From Desulfobacteraceae bacterium UBA2771 (GTDB lineage: Bacteria > Desulfobacterota > Desulfobacteria > Desulfobacterales > Desulfosarcinaceae), in the NCBI GenBank assembly GCA_002352605.1, contig DEIP01000085.1, positions 37,069-43,938 of the forward strand: DNA of 6,870 nt. Reading direction: 5' to 3'. Positions 1 through 5,564 of this stretch are shown piece after piece. The notes below the pieces were generated by a model, which made no database searches, had not been told where the DNA came from, and saw only the letters and a list, made by a program, of their open reading frames with translations. Made by a program: the position numbers and the translations under genes. Position 1 is the first letter of the stretch. The number at the start of each line of letters is the position of its first letter.

Positions 1-115
1 CACACCGAACCGCCATCGCGATGATCTCGGATGGGGTCAGGGTGCCGTCGGAGGCCGTGGAGTGGAGATGCAGATCAATACCGGCACGCGGATCAGATGC
101 CAAGGGCCTTTTCAA
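1..115 (-). CDS. PHP-domain phosphoesterase, N-terminal fragment (partial, runs off the window)
   Basis: Reading the minus strand in the +1 frame relative to the dksA end gives an open frame that begins with a TTG codon at 115-113 and runs off the window edge. It contains GIDLHLHSTASDGTLTPSE, the classic first motif of PHP (polymerase and histidinol phosphatase) proteins, in which the HxH and the following Asp bind catalytic metals. Stand-alone proteins of this type (YciV/TrpH-like) are cytoplasmic metal-dependent phosphoesterases or nucleases acting on small phosphorylated nucleotides or RNA ends; the substrate here cannot be told. The start is uncertain. TTG at 115 lies 3 nt after a strong AGGAGG, while a second in-frame TTG at 103 lies 15 nt after it. 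Either way the gene overlaps the last codons of dksA, so the two are probably co-transcribed and translationally coupled. About 38 codons are visible. Confidence 0.85.
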   Translation of the reverse strand, partial: MKRPLASDPRAGIDLHLHSTASDGTLTPSEIIAMAVRC

Positions 116-455
116 AAGCCTCCTCTTTGGTCTTGCAATCAATGCACTGGGTGGTGACCGGTCTTGCCTTGAGTCGCTCTACCGAAATATCTTCACCACA
201 CTTTTCGCAGATACCAAAGGTGTCGTTTTGTATCCGATCAAGTGCTTTTTTGACTTTCTTGATCAGTTTGTGCTCACGGTCGCGAATCCGCAGCATGAAG
301 TTTCGGTCCGATTCCAGTGACGCCCGATCCGTGGGGTCCGGAAAATTCTCTTTTTGTTCCGTCATCCCCGAAACGGTTTCGCCTGCGTGACTCAGCAGTT
401 CCTCCAGCCGCTCGTGAAGAAGCCCTTCAAAAAATTTGAACTCTTTTTCGTTCAT
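93..455 (-). CDS. dksA: DksA/TraR-family zinc-finger transcription factor
   Basis: DksA-type proteins bind in the RNA polymerase secondary channel and, with ppGpp, adjust transcription of rRNA, ribosomal protein and amino acid genes. From the ATG at 455 the protein has 120 residues, shorter than the 151 of E. coli DksA but usual for delta-proteobacterial members. An N-terminal coiled-coil arm leads to a tip with FPDPTDRAS, matching the E. coli tip FPDPVDRAA and retaining both Asp residues and the Ala (D40, D43, A45). The zinc finger is Cys83-x2-Cys86-x17-Cys104-x2-Cys107, with the ARP and CIDCKT signatures after it. The frame also opens with GTG three bases upstream (458). I prefer ATG because GGGA lies 7 nt before it. 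The gene has its own promoter upstream and overlaps a PHP-domain gene downstream. A canonical tip argues for true DksA function rather than a distant relative. Confidence 0.93.
   Translation of the reverse strand: MNEKEFKFFEGLLHERLEELLSHAGETVSGMTEQKENFPDPTDRASLESDRNFMLRIRDREHKLIKKVKKALDRIQNDTFGICEKCGEDISVERLKARPVTTQCIDCKTKEEAFEKALGI
119..124 (-). promoter_or_regulatory. Shine-Dalgarno site of the PHP gene, inside dksA
   Basis: AGGAGG on the minus strand lies within the last codons of dksA, just upstream of the TTG start candidates at 115 and 103. Its strength supports a start inside dksA, although the 3-nt spacing to the first TTG is short. Confidence 0.5.
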
Positions 456-504
456 CACTCAATCCCGCAATAGTAAAATTACCTAAGATTCTACCGAACA
501 AGAG

Positions 505-533
505 AGTCTAGCACAAGGATTCGGGCATGTAAA
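505..533 (-). promoter_or_regulatory. Sigma70-like promoter for dksA
   Basis: On the minus strand TTTACA (533-528) and TAGACT (510-505) are separated by exactly 17 bases. The expected transcription start is near 498, giving a leader of about 40 nt before the dksA ATG at 455. The -35 matches five of six consensus positions and the -10 four of six. Seen by eye only. Confidence 0.6.
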
Positions 534-567
534 GCGCTATTCCGTCATCGCTTAAGATCCGGAGGTT

Positions 568-660
568 ATGCGTTCATGTTTTTTGAGTCCCGGCGCAGAA
601 TTTCTTGAGTTGACCGAAATCGTTTTTCTTGCACAACCATTACCATCATGCCAGAATTAA
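568..660 (+). other. Possible 30-codon small ORF (doubtful)
   Basis: An ATG at 568 opens a 30-codon frame ending in TAA at 658-660. GGAGG at 561-565 lies only 2 nt before it, too close for efficient initiation. A second ATG at 576 has a better spacing of 10 nt but encodes only 10 residues. The peptide starts MRSCFLSPGAEF and has no recognisable motif. An intrinsic-terminator-like hairpin follows 14 nt after the stop, which is why I record it. I found no convincing plus-strand promoter upstream. It may be chance. Confidence 0.2.
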
Positions 661-674
661 GCGATTTTGGCAAT

Positions 675-719
675 AGACGGCACCGTCGTTTTTCAACGGG
701 CGGGTTGCCGTCTTTTTTT
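675..719 (+). terminator. Intrinsic terminator-like hairpin facing the plus strand
   Basis: AGACGGCA (675-682) and TGCCGTCT (706-713) form an 8-bp GC-rich stem followed at once by six T residues (714-719). The 23-nt loop can extend the stem by CCGT (683-686) with ACGG (696-699). The U-tract lies on the plus-strand side. Read on the minus strand, the same stem is followed by TATTGCC, which is a poor terminator. It therefore does not clearly end the fabD operon, although it lies 17-61 bases beyond the fabD stop. Confidence 0.5.
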
Positions 720-735
720 GCCCGTGTCTTTACCC

Positions 736-1674
736 TCAGGCCAGCTCCGACACCAGGGTCTCCAGCGTCTTCAGGTTATTGACATTGAGAACGGGTTGCG
801 CATGGTCCACCGGCACGATCTTTTTCAGCAGGCCCCTTAGTACTTTCCCGGGGCCCACCTCCACGAACACGTCAACCTTTTCAGCCACCAGCCGACGGAC
901 GGTATCGTACCATTTCACCGGACTGCACAGCTGCAAGGCCATGAGCCGTTGGATCGATTTAGCGTCTTCGCAGCGATCAGCCGTTACGTTGTGGATGACC
1001 GTGTTTAGCGGTGAATCGAATTGAAAGGTGTCTAAAAAATCGATGAATTCCGCTTCGGCCCCCCGGATCAGATCGCTATGCCAGGCCCCGCTTACCTTCA
1101 GGGGGATCGCCCGGCCGCCCTCGGATTTGGCCGCCTGGGAGACCACCGCCACCGCTTCCGGAGCACCGGTAATGACGATCTGCTGCGCGGCGTTATGATT
1201 GGCCACCGAAACCACGCCCGTTTGTCGGCCGGTTTTCACCAAGGCGTCCACCGCAGCAATGTCCATTCCAACAATGGCGCTCATGGCACCCTTGTGTTTC
1301 GACGACTCCCGGTGCATCAACTGGCCACGCCTGAACACCAACCGAAGCGTGTCGGCCATGGAAACCACCCCGGCGGAAGTCAGCGCACTGTACTCGCCAA
1401 GGCTGTGTCCGGCGGAAAAACGACAGCTGATACCGGCGCGTTGAATGGCGGCCAGACACGCCAGGTTCACCGCCGTCACCGCCGGTTGCAGGTTGACGGT
1501 TTCCGTCAAGGTCTCCATGGGGCCTTTAAAACAATACCGGGAAATGTGGGCACCGGCGATCTCATCGACGGCGTCGAAGATTTCCCTGACAAAGTCGTAT
1601 TCCTGAAACAGGTCATGCCCCATACCGACCTGTTGAGAGCCCTGTCCGGGAAACAAGAATGCAATTGATTTCAA
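736..1674 (-). CDS. fabD: Malonyl-CoA:ACP transacylase (FabD)
   Basis: FabD transfers the malonyl group from CoA to acyl carrier protein, supplying the two-carbon donor for type II fatty acid synthesis in the cytoplasm. The 312-residue length fits the family. Visible signatures are FPGQGSQ at residues 8-14 (oxyanion Gln11), the nucleophile elbow GHSLGEYSAL with Ser91, the RRGQLM motif with Arg116 that binds the malonyl carboxylate, catalytic His199 in SGAWHSDLI, and the C-terminal SPVKW and EVGPGKVL motifs. All catalytic residues are present. The start codon is TTG at 1674-1672, sharing the bases TTGA with the hemA stop; GGAGG inside hemA lies 7 nt upstream. It is last in the operon and follows hemA, whereas fabD usually sits with fabH, fabG and acpP; none of those is in the window. 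Function is nearly certain. Confidence 0.96.
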   Translation of the reverse strand: MKSIAFLFPGQGSQQVGMGHDLFQEYDFVREIFDAVDEIAGAHISRYCFKGPMETLTETVNLQPAVTAVNLACLAAIQRAGISCRFSAGHSLGEYSALTSAGVVSMADTLRLVFRRGQLMHRESSKHKGAMSAIVGMDIAAVDALVKTGRQTGVVSVANHNAAQQIVITGAPEAVAVVSQAAKSEGGRAIPLKVSGAWHSDLIRGAEAEFIDFLDTFQFDSPLNTVIHNVTADRCEDAKSIQRLMALQLCSPVKWYDTVRRLVAEKVDVFVEVGPGKVLRGLLKKIVPVDHAQPVLNVNNLKTLETLVSELA

Positions 1675-2945
1675 TGATTTTCCTCCAATTTGAAGAGTTT
1701 CCGCGTCAGATCCAACGAGGCGAATTTACTGCCATGGCAGCCCTCTCTTTTTAAAAAATCCGTTGGCTCGTGGAGAATCTTATTCACCAGGGCGCCCGTC
1801 ATGCGTTCGATGGCACGCTTGTCGGCTTCGGAGAGATGGCTCAAGGTTCCCAAGGTTTTTTCAAGCTCCCGTCTGGCCATGGATTCAACCTTTCCGCGCA
1901 GAGAGACAATTGTCGGCACCACTTCGAGGGTATCGTACCATTTGCGAAAGCCAATCACCGCTTCATCGATAATCCGCTGGGCCTTAACGGCTTCCCGGTT
2001 GCGGTCCTCGATGTTTACATCCACGATGCCCTTCAGGTCGTCGATGTCGTAAACATAGGCATTGTTAATGCGGTTGATGTCCGGATCGATATCTCGGGGT
2101 ACGGCAATATCGATAAAAAAAAGACTGCGGTTGCGGCGACTTTTCATGGCTTCTTTGATCTGATTTTTTTGAAGCACGTATTCGCTGGAACCGGTGGAAC
2201 TGATGACAATGTCCACTTCGTTGATGGCGTCGACAATTTCTTCGAATTTAACCGCTTTCCCATGGAAACGCTTGGCCAGTTCAAGGCCCCGGGAAAAGGT
2301 ACGGTTGGCCACGGTAATGGTACCGACCCGATTGCGAATCAGATGCTCAACGGCCAGTTCGGCCATCTCTCCGGCGCCGACCAGCATGACCCGCTTGCCC
2401 TCAAGATCGCCGAAAATCTTTTTCCCCAGTTCGATGGCGGCGTAGCTGATGCTCACCGCATGGTCGCCAATACCGGTTTCCGTGCGCACTTTTTTGGCCA
2501 CGCTGAAAGTGCGGTGGAGCAGCTTGTTGAGGATGACGCCGGCGTTCTTTTTCAATGTGGCCCTGTAATAGGCCGATTTCATCTGCCCGAGGATCTGGGG
2601 CTCGCCCACCACCATGGAGTCCAGACTGGCGGCGACTTGAAAGGTGTGCCGCACGGCGTCATCTCCGGCATACTGATACAACGAATTTTCAAACTGGGAA
2701 AGTGGTATTTTTTTGAATTCGGCGATGAACTGCTTGGCGATGGTTACCGCCGCTTCGCGCTCATCGACGGCCATGAGCAGTTCGATCCGGTTGCAGGTGG
2801 AAAAAAGGACTGATTCACCGATGGCCGGGTTATCTCGAAGCATCAACAGCGCCCGTTCGGTTTCGTCTACCGTAAAGGAAATGCACTCCCGAACGTCGAC
2901 GGAAGCGGTCTTATGATTCAGTCCAAACAGTACGATATCACGCAT
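1671..2945 (-). CDS. hemA: Glutamyl-tRNA reductase
   Basis: HemA reduces glutamyl-tRNA(Glu) with NADPH to glutamate-1-semialdehyde, the first committed step of C5-pathway tetrapyrrole synthesis. The 424 residues match the family. The N-terminal catalytic domain carries GLNHKTASVDVRE (residues 8-20), STCNRIEL with the thioester-forming Cys51, and SLDSMVVGEPQILGQ (107-121). The Rossmann domain has GAGEMAEL at 190-197. A helical dimerisation tail with RREL and LxKILHEP runs from about residue 316 to the end. The ATG at 2945 fits the family N-terminus exactly, but no clear Shine-Dalgarno sequence precedes it; a stable hairpin ends 15 nt upstream instead. The gene follows ccsA by 73 nt and overlaps fabD by 4 nt. 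The later genes of the pathway (hemL, hemB, hemC) are not in the window. Confidence 0.97.
   Translation of the reverse strand: MRDIVLFGLNHKTASVDVRECISFTVDETERALLMLRDNPAIGESVLFSTCNRIELLMAVDEREAAVTIAKQFIAEFKKIPLSQFENSLYQYAGDDAVRHTFQVAASLDSMVVGEPQILGQMKSAYYRATLKKNAGVILNKLLHRTFSVAKKVRTETGIGDHAVSISYAAIELGKKIFGDLEGKRVMLVGAGEMAELAVEHLIRNRVGTITVANRTFSRGLELAKRFHGKAVKFEEIVDAINEVDIVISSTGSSEYVLQKNQIKEAMKSRRNRSLFFIDIAVPRDIDPDINRINNAYVYDIDDLKGIVDVNIEDRNREAVKAQRIIDEAVIGFRKWYDTLEVVPTIVSLRGKVESMARRELEKTLGTLSHLSEADKRAIERMTGALVNKILHEPTDFLKREGCHGSKFASLDLTRKLFKLEENH
1682..1686 (-). promoter_or_regulatory. Shine-Dalgarno site deciding the fabD TTG start
   Basis: GGAGG on the minus strand lies within the last hemA codons, 7 nt before the TTG at 1674. 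No ATG near this position lies in the fabD frame, so the site supports TTG initiation and coupling of fabD translation to hemA. Confidence 0.75.
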
Positions 2946-2960
2946 AGTTCATTATCACTG

Positions 2961-2999
2961 TCGGTCCGCATATGCCGTGTCCGTGGCAAAAGGGACCGA
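2961..2999 (-). promoter_or_regulatory. Intercistronic hairpin between ccsA and hemA
   Basis: TCGGTCC (2961-2967) is the exact reverse complement of GGACCGA (2993-2999). Inside, TGCC (2973-2976) pairs with GGCA (2985-2988) around an 8-nt loop. No U-tract follows in the minus direction, so it is not a terminator. It occupies most of the 73-nt gap and ends 15 nt before the hemA start codon. That position would suit an mRNA processing or stability element, or control of hemA translation; the role is inference. Confidence 0.45.
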
Positions 3000-3018
3000 A
3001 TGTTATCAATTCATCGAC

Positions 3019-3840
3019 CTATATGGCCGTAAAGGTTCCGTGGTGACCCTTTAGCAGAAAGTTGACCCCGAAAAAGGTGAAGAGCAGAACACCGAATCCA
3101 ATCATGGCCATGATGGCCATCCGTCTTCCCCGCCACCCGACGGTCAGTCGCTCATGGAGCAGGGCCGCGTAAAACAGCCAGGTGATGGCGGACCAGACCT
3201 CCTTGGGATCCCAGCTCCAGAAGCGCCCCCAGATGGCCTTGGCATAAACGACACCGGTGATCAAACCGATGGTAATCATCGAAAAGCCGACCACGATGCA
3301 AGCGTAGCCGGTGGTGTCCAGCAGGTCCAGCGACGGCAGCCGACTGAAAAAAAACCCCCGCGTTTTCTTCTTGATGGCGCTTTCCTGAAGCAGATACAAC
3401 ATGCCCAGGCCGCAAGCCAGGGCAAAGGCTGCATTCCCGAAAAAGATGGTGGTGATGTGGGCGGCCAGCCACCAGCTCTTGAGCAGTTGTGGGTCCTGGG
3501 AGATCGGTTTCGGAATCTGATTGGCCACGATCATGGTCAGGGTAATCAGCGGTGCTGCAAAAATACCCAATATTTTCAGTTTGTACTTGAAGAAGAAGGC
3601 CAGAAACACCGCCGCAACGGCCCAAGCGGTAACCGAGAGGGTTTCATGGAGGTTGTTGACCGGAAAGTTACCTGCCCGGACGCCACAAGCCACCAGCGAA
3701 ACCGTATGCAGGGCGAATCCGGCAATCATCAGTCCGGCCGCAATGCGCTGAAGGACGGTTTTCTGGAAAAAAAGATAACCGAAATAGCAAACACAGCTAA
3801 ACACGTAAATGATGGTCGCAAGGATGAAAACGGACTCCAT
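3019..3840 (-). CDS. ccsA: System II cytochrome c assembly protein, CcsA/ResC type
   Basis: This family forms the membrane part of the system II haem exporter/lyase that attaches haem to CxxCH motifs of apocytochromes c on the outer face of the cytoplasmic membrane. The 273-residue protein shows about eight hydrophobic segments (near 4-24, 33-53, 66-85, 88-107, 127-150, 178-200, 215-229 and 240-262). The diagnostic tryptophan-rich WWD motif, WGRFWSWDPKEVW, is at 204-216. His128 and His229 on either side and His45 are candidate haem ligands. FPVNNLHETLS (59-69) matches the usual P-x-N-x-E motif before the third segment. The start is ATG one base after the sirC stop, with GGGGAG 4 nt upstream. 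Automated annotation often calls this family CcsB. The ResB-type partner protein is not in the window. A HemX-like role affecting HemA level is an alternative given the neighbour, but the WWD motif favours cytochrome assembly. Confidence 0.9.
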   Translation of the reverse strand: MESVFILATIIYVFSCVCYFGYLFFQKTVLQRIAAGLMIAGFALHTVSLVACGVRAGNFPVNNLHETLSVTAWAVAAVFLAFFFKYKLKILGIFAAPLITLTMIVANQIPKPISQDPQLLKSWWLAAHITTIFFGNAAFALACGLGMLYLLQESAIKKKTRGFFFSRLPSLDLLDTTGYACIVVGFSMITIGLITGVVYAKAIWGRFWSWDPKEVWSAITWLFYAALLHERLTVGWRGRRMAIMAMIGFGVLLFTFFGVNFLLKGHHGTFTAI

Positions 3841-3841
3841 A

Positions 3842-4519
3842 TCACTCCCCGGGCTGTCGGTTAGTTAGCATCAGCCGGTCGTATCGGTAGCCGGGACCCA
3901 AAACCCTCTCCAATAACCGGTCAATCTGATCAACCTTTTTATCTTTGACCAGAGCAAGCAGGTTTTCTGCAATGAGTTTCTCGAAAAGGGGTTTGTGCAT
4001 TTCCGGCTCGTGGGCGGCGGCCAGCAGCCGGGTACGGATAGCCCCCATCAGATCAAGCAGGTCGCCATATTCGGAACCGAAATCGGCTTCGAGACGTTTA
4101 CGGATGTGTTTGGCAAAGGCGGGGCTTTTCCCGGCAGTGGAAATCGCCATGACAAAATCACCGCGCCGAACAATGGCCGGCAGGATGAAATTGCAGATCT
4201 CCGGCCGGTCGGCAATGTTGCACAGCAGGTTCTGAGATTCCGCGTCGACATTGATCTGCCGGTTCAGCGTCTCATCATCGGTGGCGCCGATAACCAGAAA
4301 CATGCCGACCACATCCGATGATCGATAGGCACGCGGTTTCAGGATAATGGCCTGGTCCGCAGCCAATTGCCCAATCGACGAAGAGTTTTCGGGGCTGACC
4401 ACGGTCACCACGGCGCCGCATTGGATGAGGGTGTTCACCTTGCGGGCAGCCACGCGCCCACCGCCGACCACCAGGCATCGCCGTTTTCGAATGTCGAGAT
4501 TAACCGGATAATACCGCAT
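3842..4519 (-). CDS. sirC: Precorrin-2 dehydrogenase / sirohydrochlorin ferrochelatase (CysG N-terminal, Met8/SirC type)
   Basis: The enzyme oxidises precorrin-2 to sirohydrochlorin with NAD+; many relatives also insert iron to give sirohaem. The 225 residues cover the CysG N-terminal module without the methyltransferase half. The Rossmann motif VVGGGRVAARK spans 17-27 and ATDDETLN 79-86. NIADRPEICNF (101-111) carries Asp104, equivalent to the catalytic Asp of CysG. ILPAIVRRGDF and AISTAGKSPAFAK follow at 112-137, then a helical C-terminal dimer domain. Sirohaem is the sulfite reductase cofactor and, in sulfate reducers, the precursor of haem in the alternative (Ahb) pathway, so linkage with hemA and ccsA makes sense. 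The stop lies one base before ccsA, indicating coupling. The start is ATG, 10 nt after the MBL gene, with only a weak GGA upstream. Whether it has chelatase activity cannot be read from sequence. Confidence 0.92.
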   Translation of the reverse strand: MRYYPVNLDIRKRRCLVVGGGRVAARKVNTLIQCGAVVTVVSPENSSSIGQLAADQAIILKPRAYRSSDVVGMFLVIGATDDETLNRQINVDAESQNLLCNIADRPEICNFILPAIVRRGDFVMAISTAGKSPAFAKHIRKRLEADFGSEYGDLLDLMGAIRTRLLAAAHEPEMHKPLFEKLIAENLLALVKDKKVDQIDRLLERVLGPGYRYDRLMLTNRQPGE

Positions 4520-4529
4520 TTCGAGTCCA

Positions 4530-5300
4530 TTAGAGTGTCAGGGTCATCAGATCCCGGGCCAGCACGATCGGTCCACTATATGTGCTTCGGCATTGTTTTT
4601 CAATATCGACGTTTTCACATGCCGGATAAAAGTGGGTCAACACCAGCCGTCTGACAGCCGCCGTCTGGGCAATTTTCCCGGCCAGTGAAGGCGTCAAATG
4701 GCCATCGGCTTTCTGATCATCGGGGAATGCCGATTCGCAAATCATCAGGTCGGCATCGGTTGCGATGTCGGTCAGACCGTCGCAGACATCCGTATCTCCC
4801 GAATAGACCAACGCTTTTCCATCGGCATCGACAATGCGATAGGCCAAGCTTTCCGGCCGGTGGGAAACGGGCATGGAAGCGATACCAAAAGCCGTACAGT
4901 TGTGCCGATCAGCATCTTTTGTATCCAGTTCAACGACCGAGAACAGATCGGGAGGAAGTACAATCCAGCGCCCGTATACCTTTTTCAGGCGCTCAAAAAA
5001 TGACCGGAATCCCTGCCCGGCGACGATGGTCAAGGGTTGCTTCTGGGCGGCAGGCGCCGGATACTTCAGGGCGAACAGAAAGGCGGCCAGTTCGTTGCTG
5101 TGGTCCGGATGGAAATGACTTAGAAAGATGTGGGAAATATCCATGATGGAAACGCCAACTTCCAGCAGGCGTCGCATGGTTCCAGGTCCGCAGTCGAAAA
5201 GCAGGTTCTCCCCACCGGTTTGCATCAGAAATGAGCAAGGGTTGCGCGTCAGTGAAGGCACACAGGTTCCCGAACCCAGGATGGTGACTTGGCTTGCCAT
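4530..5300 (-). CDS. MBL-fold metallohydrolase (RNase Z-like superfamily)
   Basis: The 256-residue protein is a metallo-beta-lactamase-fold hydrolase of the RNase Z/cyclic phosphodiesterase-like branch. The dinuclear metal site looks complete: SHFHPDH at 61-67 (His62, His64, Asp66, His67), His147 in PVSHRPES, Asp169 in SGDTD, His201 in GHLTP, and His223 in LTHFYP. The N-terminus ILGSGTCVPSLTRNPCS is typical of this branch. The SHxHxDHxxGL form and exosite insertion of true tRNA-processing RNase Z are not evident, so I do not call it rnz. The start is ATG at 5300, with no good Shine-Dalgarno sequence, about 40 nt after the predicted transcription start. It is the first gene of the tetrapyrrole/cytochrome operon. 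No signal peptide is seen, so it should be cytoplasmic. The substrate is unknown; a phosphodiester or ester bond is likely by family. Confidence 0.9.
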   Translation of the reverse strand: MASQVTILGSGTCVPSLTRNPCSFLMQTGGENLLFDCGPGTMRRLLEVGVSIMDISHIFLSHFHPDHSNELAAFLFALKYPAPAAQKQPLTIVAGQGFRSFFERLKKVYGRWIVLPPDLFSVVELDTKDADRHNCTAFGIASMPVSHRPESLAYRIVDADGKALVYSGDTDVCDGLTDIATDADLMICESAFPDDQKADGHLTPSLAGKIAQTAAVRRLVLTHFYPACENVDIEKQCRSTYSGPIVLARDLMTLTL

Positions 5301-5336
5301 GGTCTATTTACTTTCTTTGACAATGCGTCTTGTTAT

Positions 5337-5348
5337 ATGATCGATCAT
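5337..5348. promoter_or_regulatory. 12-bp perfect palindrome at the operon start point
   Basis: ATGATCGATCAT is its own reverse complement and lies across the -10 edge and predicted +1 of the minus-strand operon promoter, a place where a repressor would block transcription. The half-site TGAT with a 2-bp centre does not fit the FNR/CRP spacing of 4. No regulator can be named. Confidence 0.35.
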
Positions 5349-5375
5349 GATATGACGAACCCGAAAAGAATTCAA
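5347..5375 (-). promoter_or_regulatory. Sigma70-like promoter of the MBL-sirC-ccsA-hemA-fabD operon
   Basis: On the minus strand TTGAAT (5375-5370) and TATCAT (5352-5347) are separated by exactly 17 bases; four and five of six positions match consensus. Transcription would start near 5340, about 40 nt before the first start codon. The 12-bp palindrome at 5337-5348 overlaps the end of the -10 box and the start point. Confidence 0.6.
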
Positions 5376-5475
5376 CCTGAAGATATCGGCATGCCACGGT
5401 GAATTTGTTCATTTTGCCGAGTCAATTGAATGTCGGTTGTTGCCGAGACAACATTCAACCGAAGTGATCGGCGCC
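5371..5475. repeat. Cluster of direct and inverted repeats in the divergent control region
   Basis: TTGCCGAGTCAA (5414-5425) recurs as TTGCCGAGACAA (5440-5451), 26 bp apart. TTGAATGT (5426-5433) and ACATTCAA (5451-5458) form an 8-bp inverted repeat around a 17-nt loop. A longer imperfect direct repeat starts at 5371 and again at 5454: TTCAACC, then GAAG, ATCGGC and GCC in the same order. The cluster lies between the minus operon promoter and the plus response-regulator promoter, so it is a candidate binding region for a regulator of one or both. Confidence 0.45.
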
Positions 5476-5478
5476 CCC

Positions 5479-5507
5479 TTTACCGATTGGAAAGATAGAG
5501 TGATAAA
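5479..5507 (+). promoter_or_regulatory. Candidate sigma70-like promoter of the response regulator
   Basis: TTTACC (5479-5484) and GATAAA (5502-5507) are spaced by 17 bases; each matches four of six consensus positions. The start would fall near 5514, giving a leader of about 50 nt. Weak boxes are usual for an activated promoter, and the repeat cluster lies just upstream. I saw no -24/-12 sigma54 pattern. Confidence 0.4.
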
Positions 5508-5552
5508 TTTTTAGGTCGCGTCCATTACCAGTCCCTTGGCCGGATGATACAA

Positions 5553-5559
5553 AGAGGAG
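5553..5559 (+). promoter_or_regulatory. Shine-Dalgarno site deciding the response-regulator start
   Basis: AGAGGAG lies 5 nt before the ATG at 5565. An in-frame ATG at 5544 has no such site and would add seven residues not typical of receiver domains, so 5565 is preferred. Confidence 0.8.
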
Positions 5560-5564
5560 CAACC

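Noticed and set aside
1078..1668. Plus-strand open frame of 196 codons opposite fabD
   Set aside because: It is a shadow of fabD, whose catalytic motifs are complete on the minus strand; no ribosome binding site or family similarity.
1770..2813. Long plus-strand open frame (347 codons) opposite hemA
   Set aside because: hemA on the minus strand has every family motif. The plus-strand frame has no recognisable domain and reflects codon bias of the opposite strand.
2961..2999. Treating the ccsA-hemA hairpin as an intrinsic terminator
   Set aside because: No U-tract follows it in the direction of transcription, and hemA needs a transcript passing through because no promoter is evident in the gap.
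3154..3864. Plus-strand open frame of 236 codons opposite ccsA
   Set aside because: It is a shadow of ccsA; the composition is rich in Gly, Gln and Arg with no domain, while ccsA shows the WWD motif and membrane segments.
4530..5300. Naming the MBL protein RNase Z (rnz)
   Set aside because: The metal motif reads SHFHPDHSNEL rather than the usual RNase Z form, and no exosite insertion is apparent, so only the superfamily is supported.
5337..5348. Calling the palindrome an FNR/CRP-family box
   Set aside because: The half-sites are separated by 2 bp rather than the required 4, so the assignment is not supported.
5544..5564. Upstream ATG of the response regulator adding seven residues
   Set aside because: The AGAGGAG site lies inside this extension and is correctly spaced for ATG 5565, and receiver domains do not usually carry such an extension.
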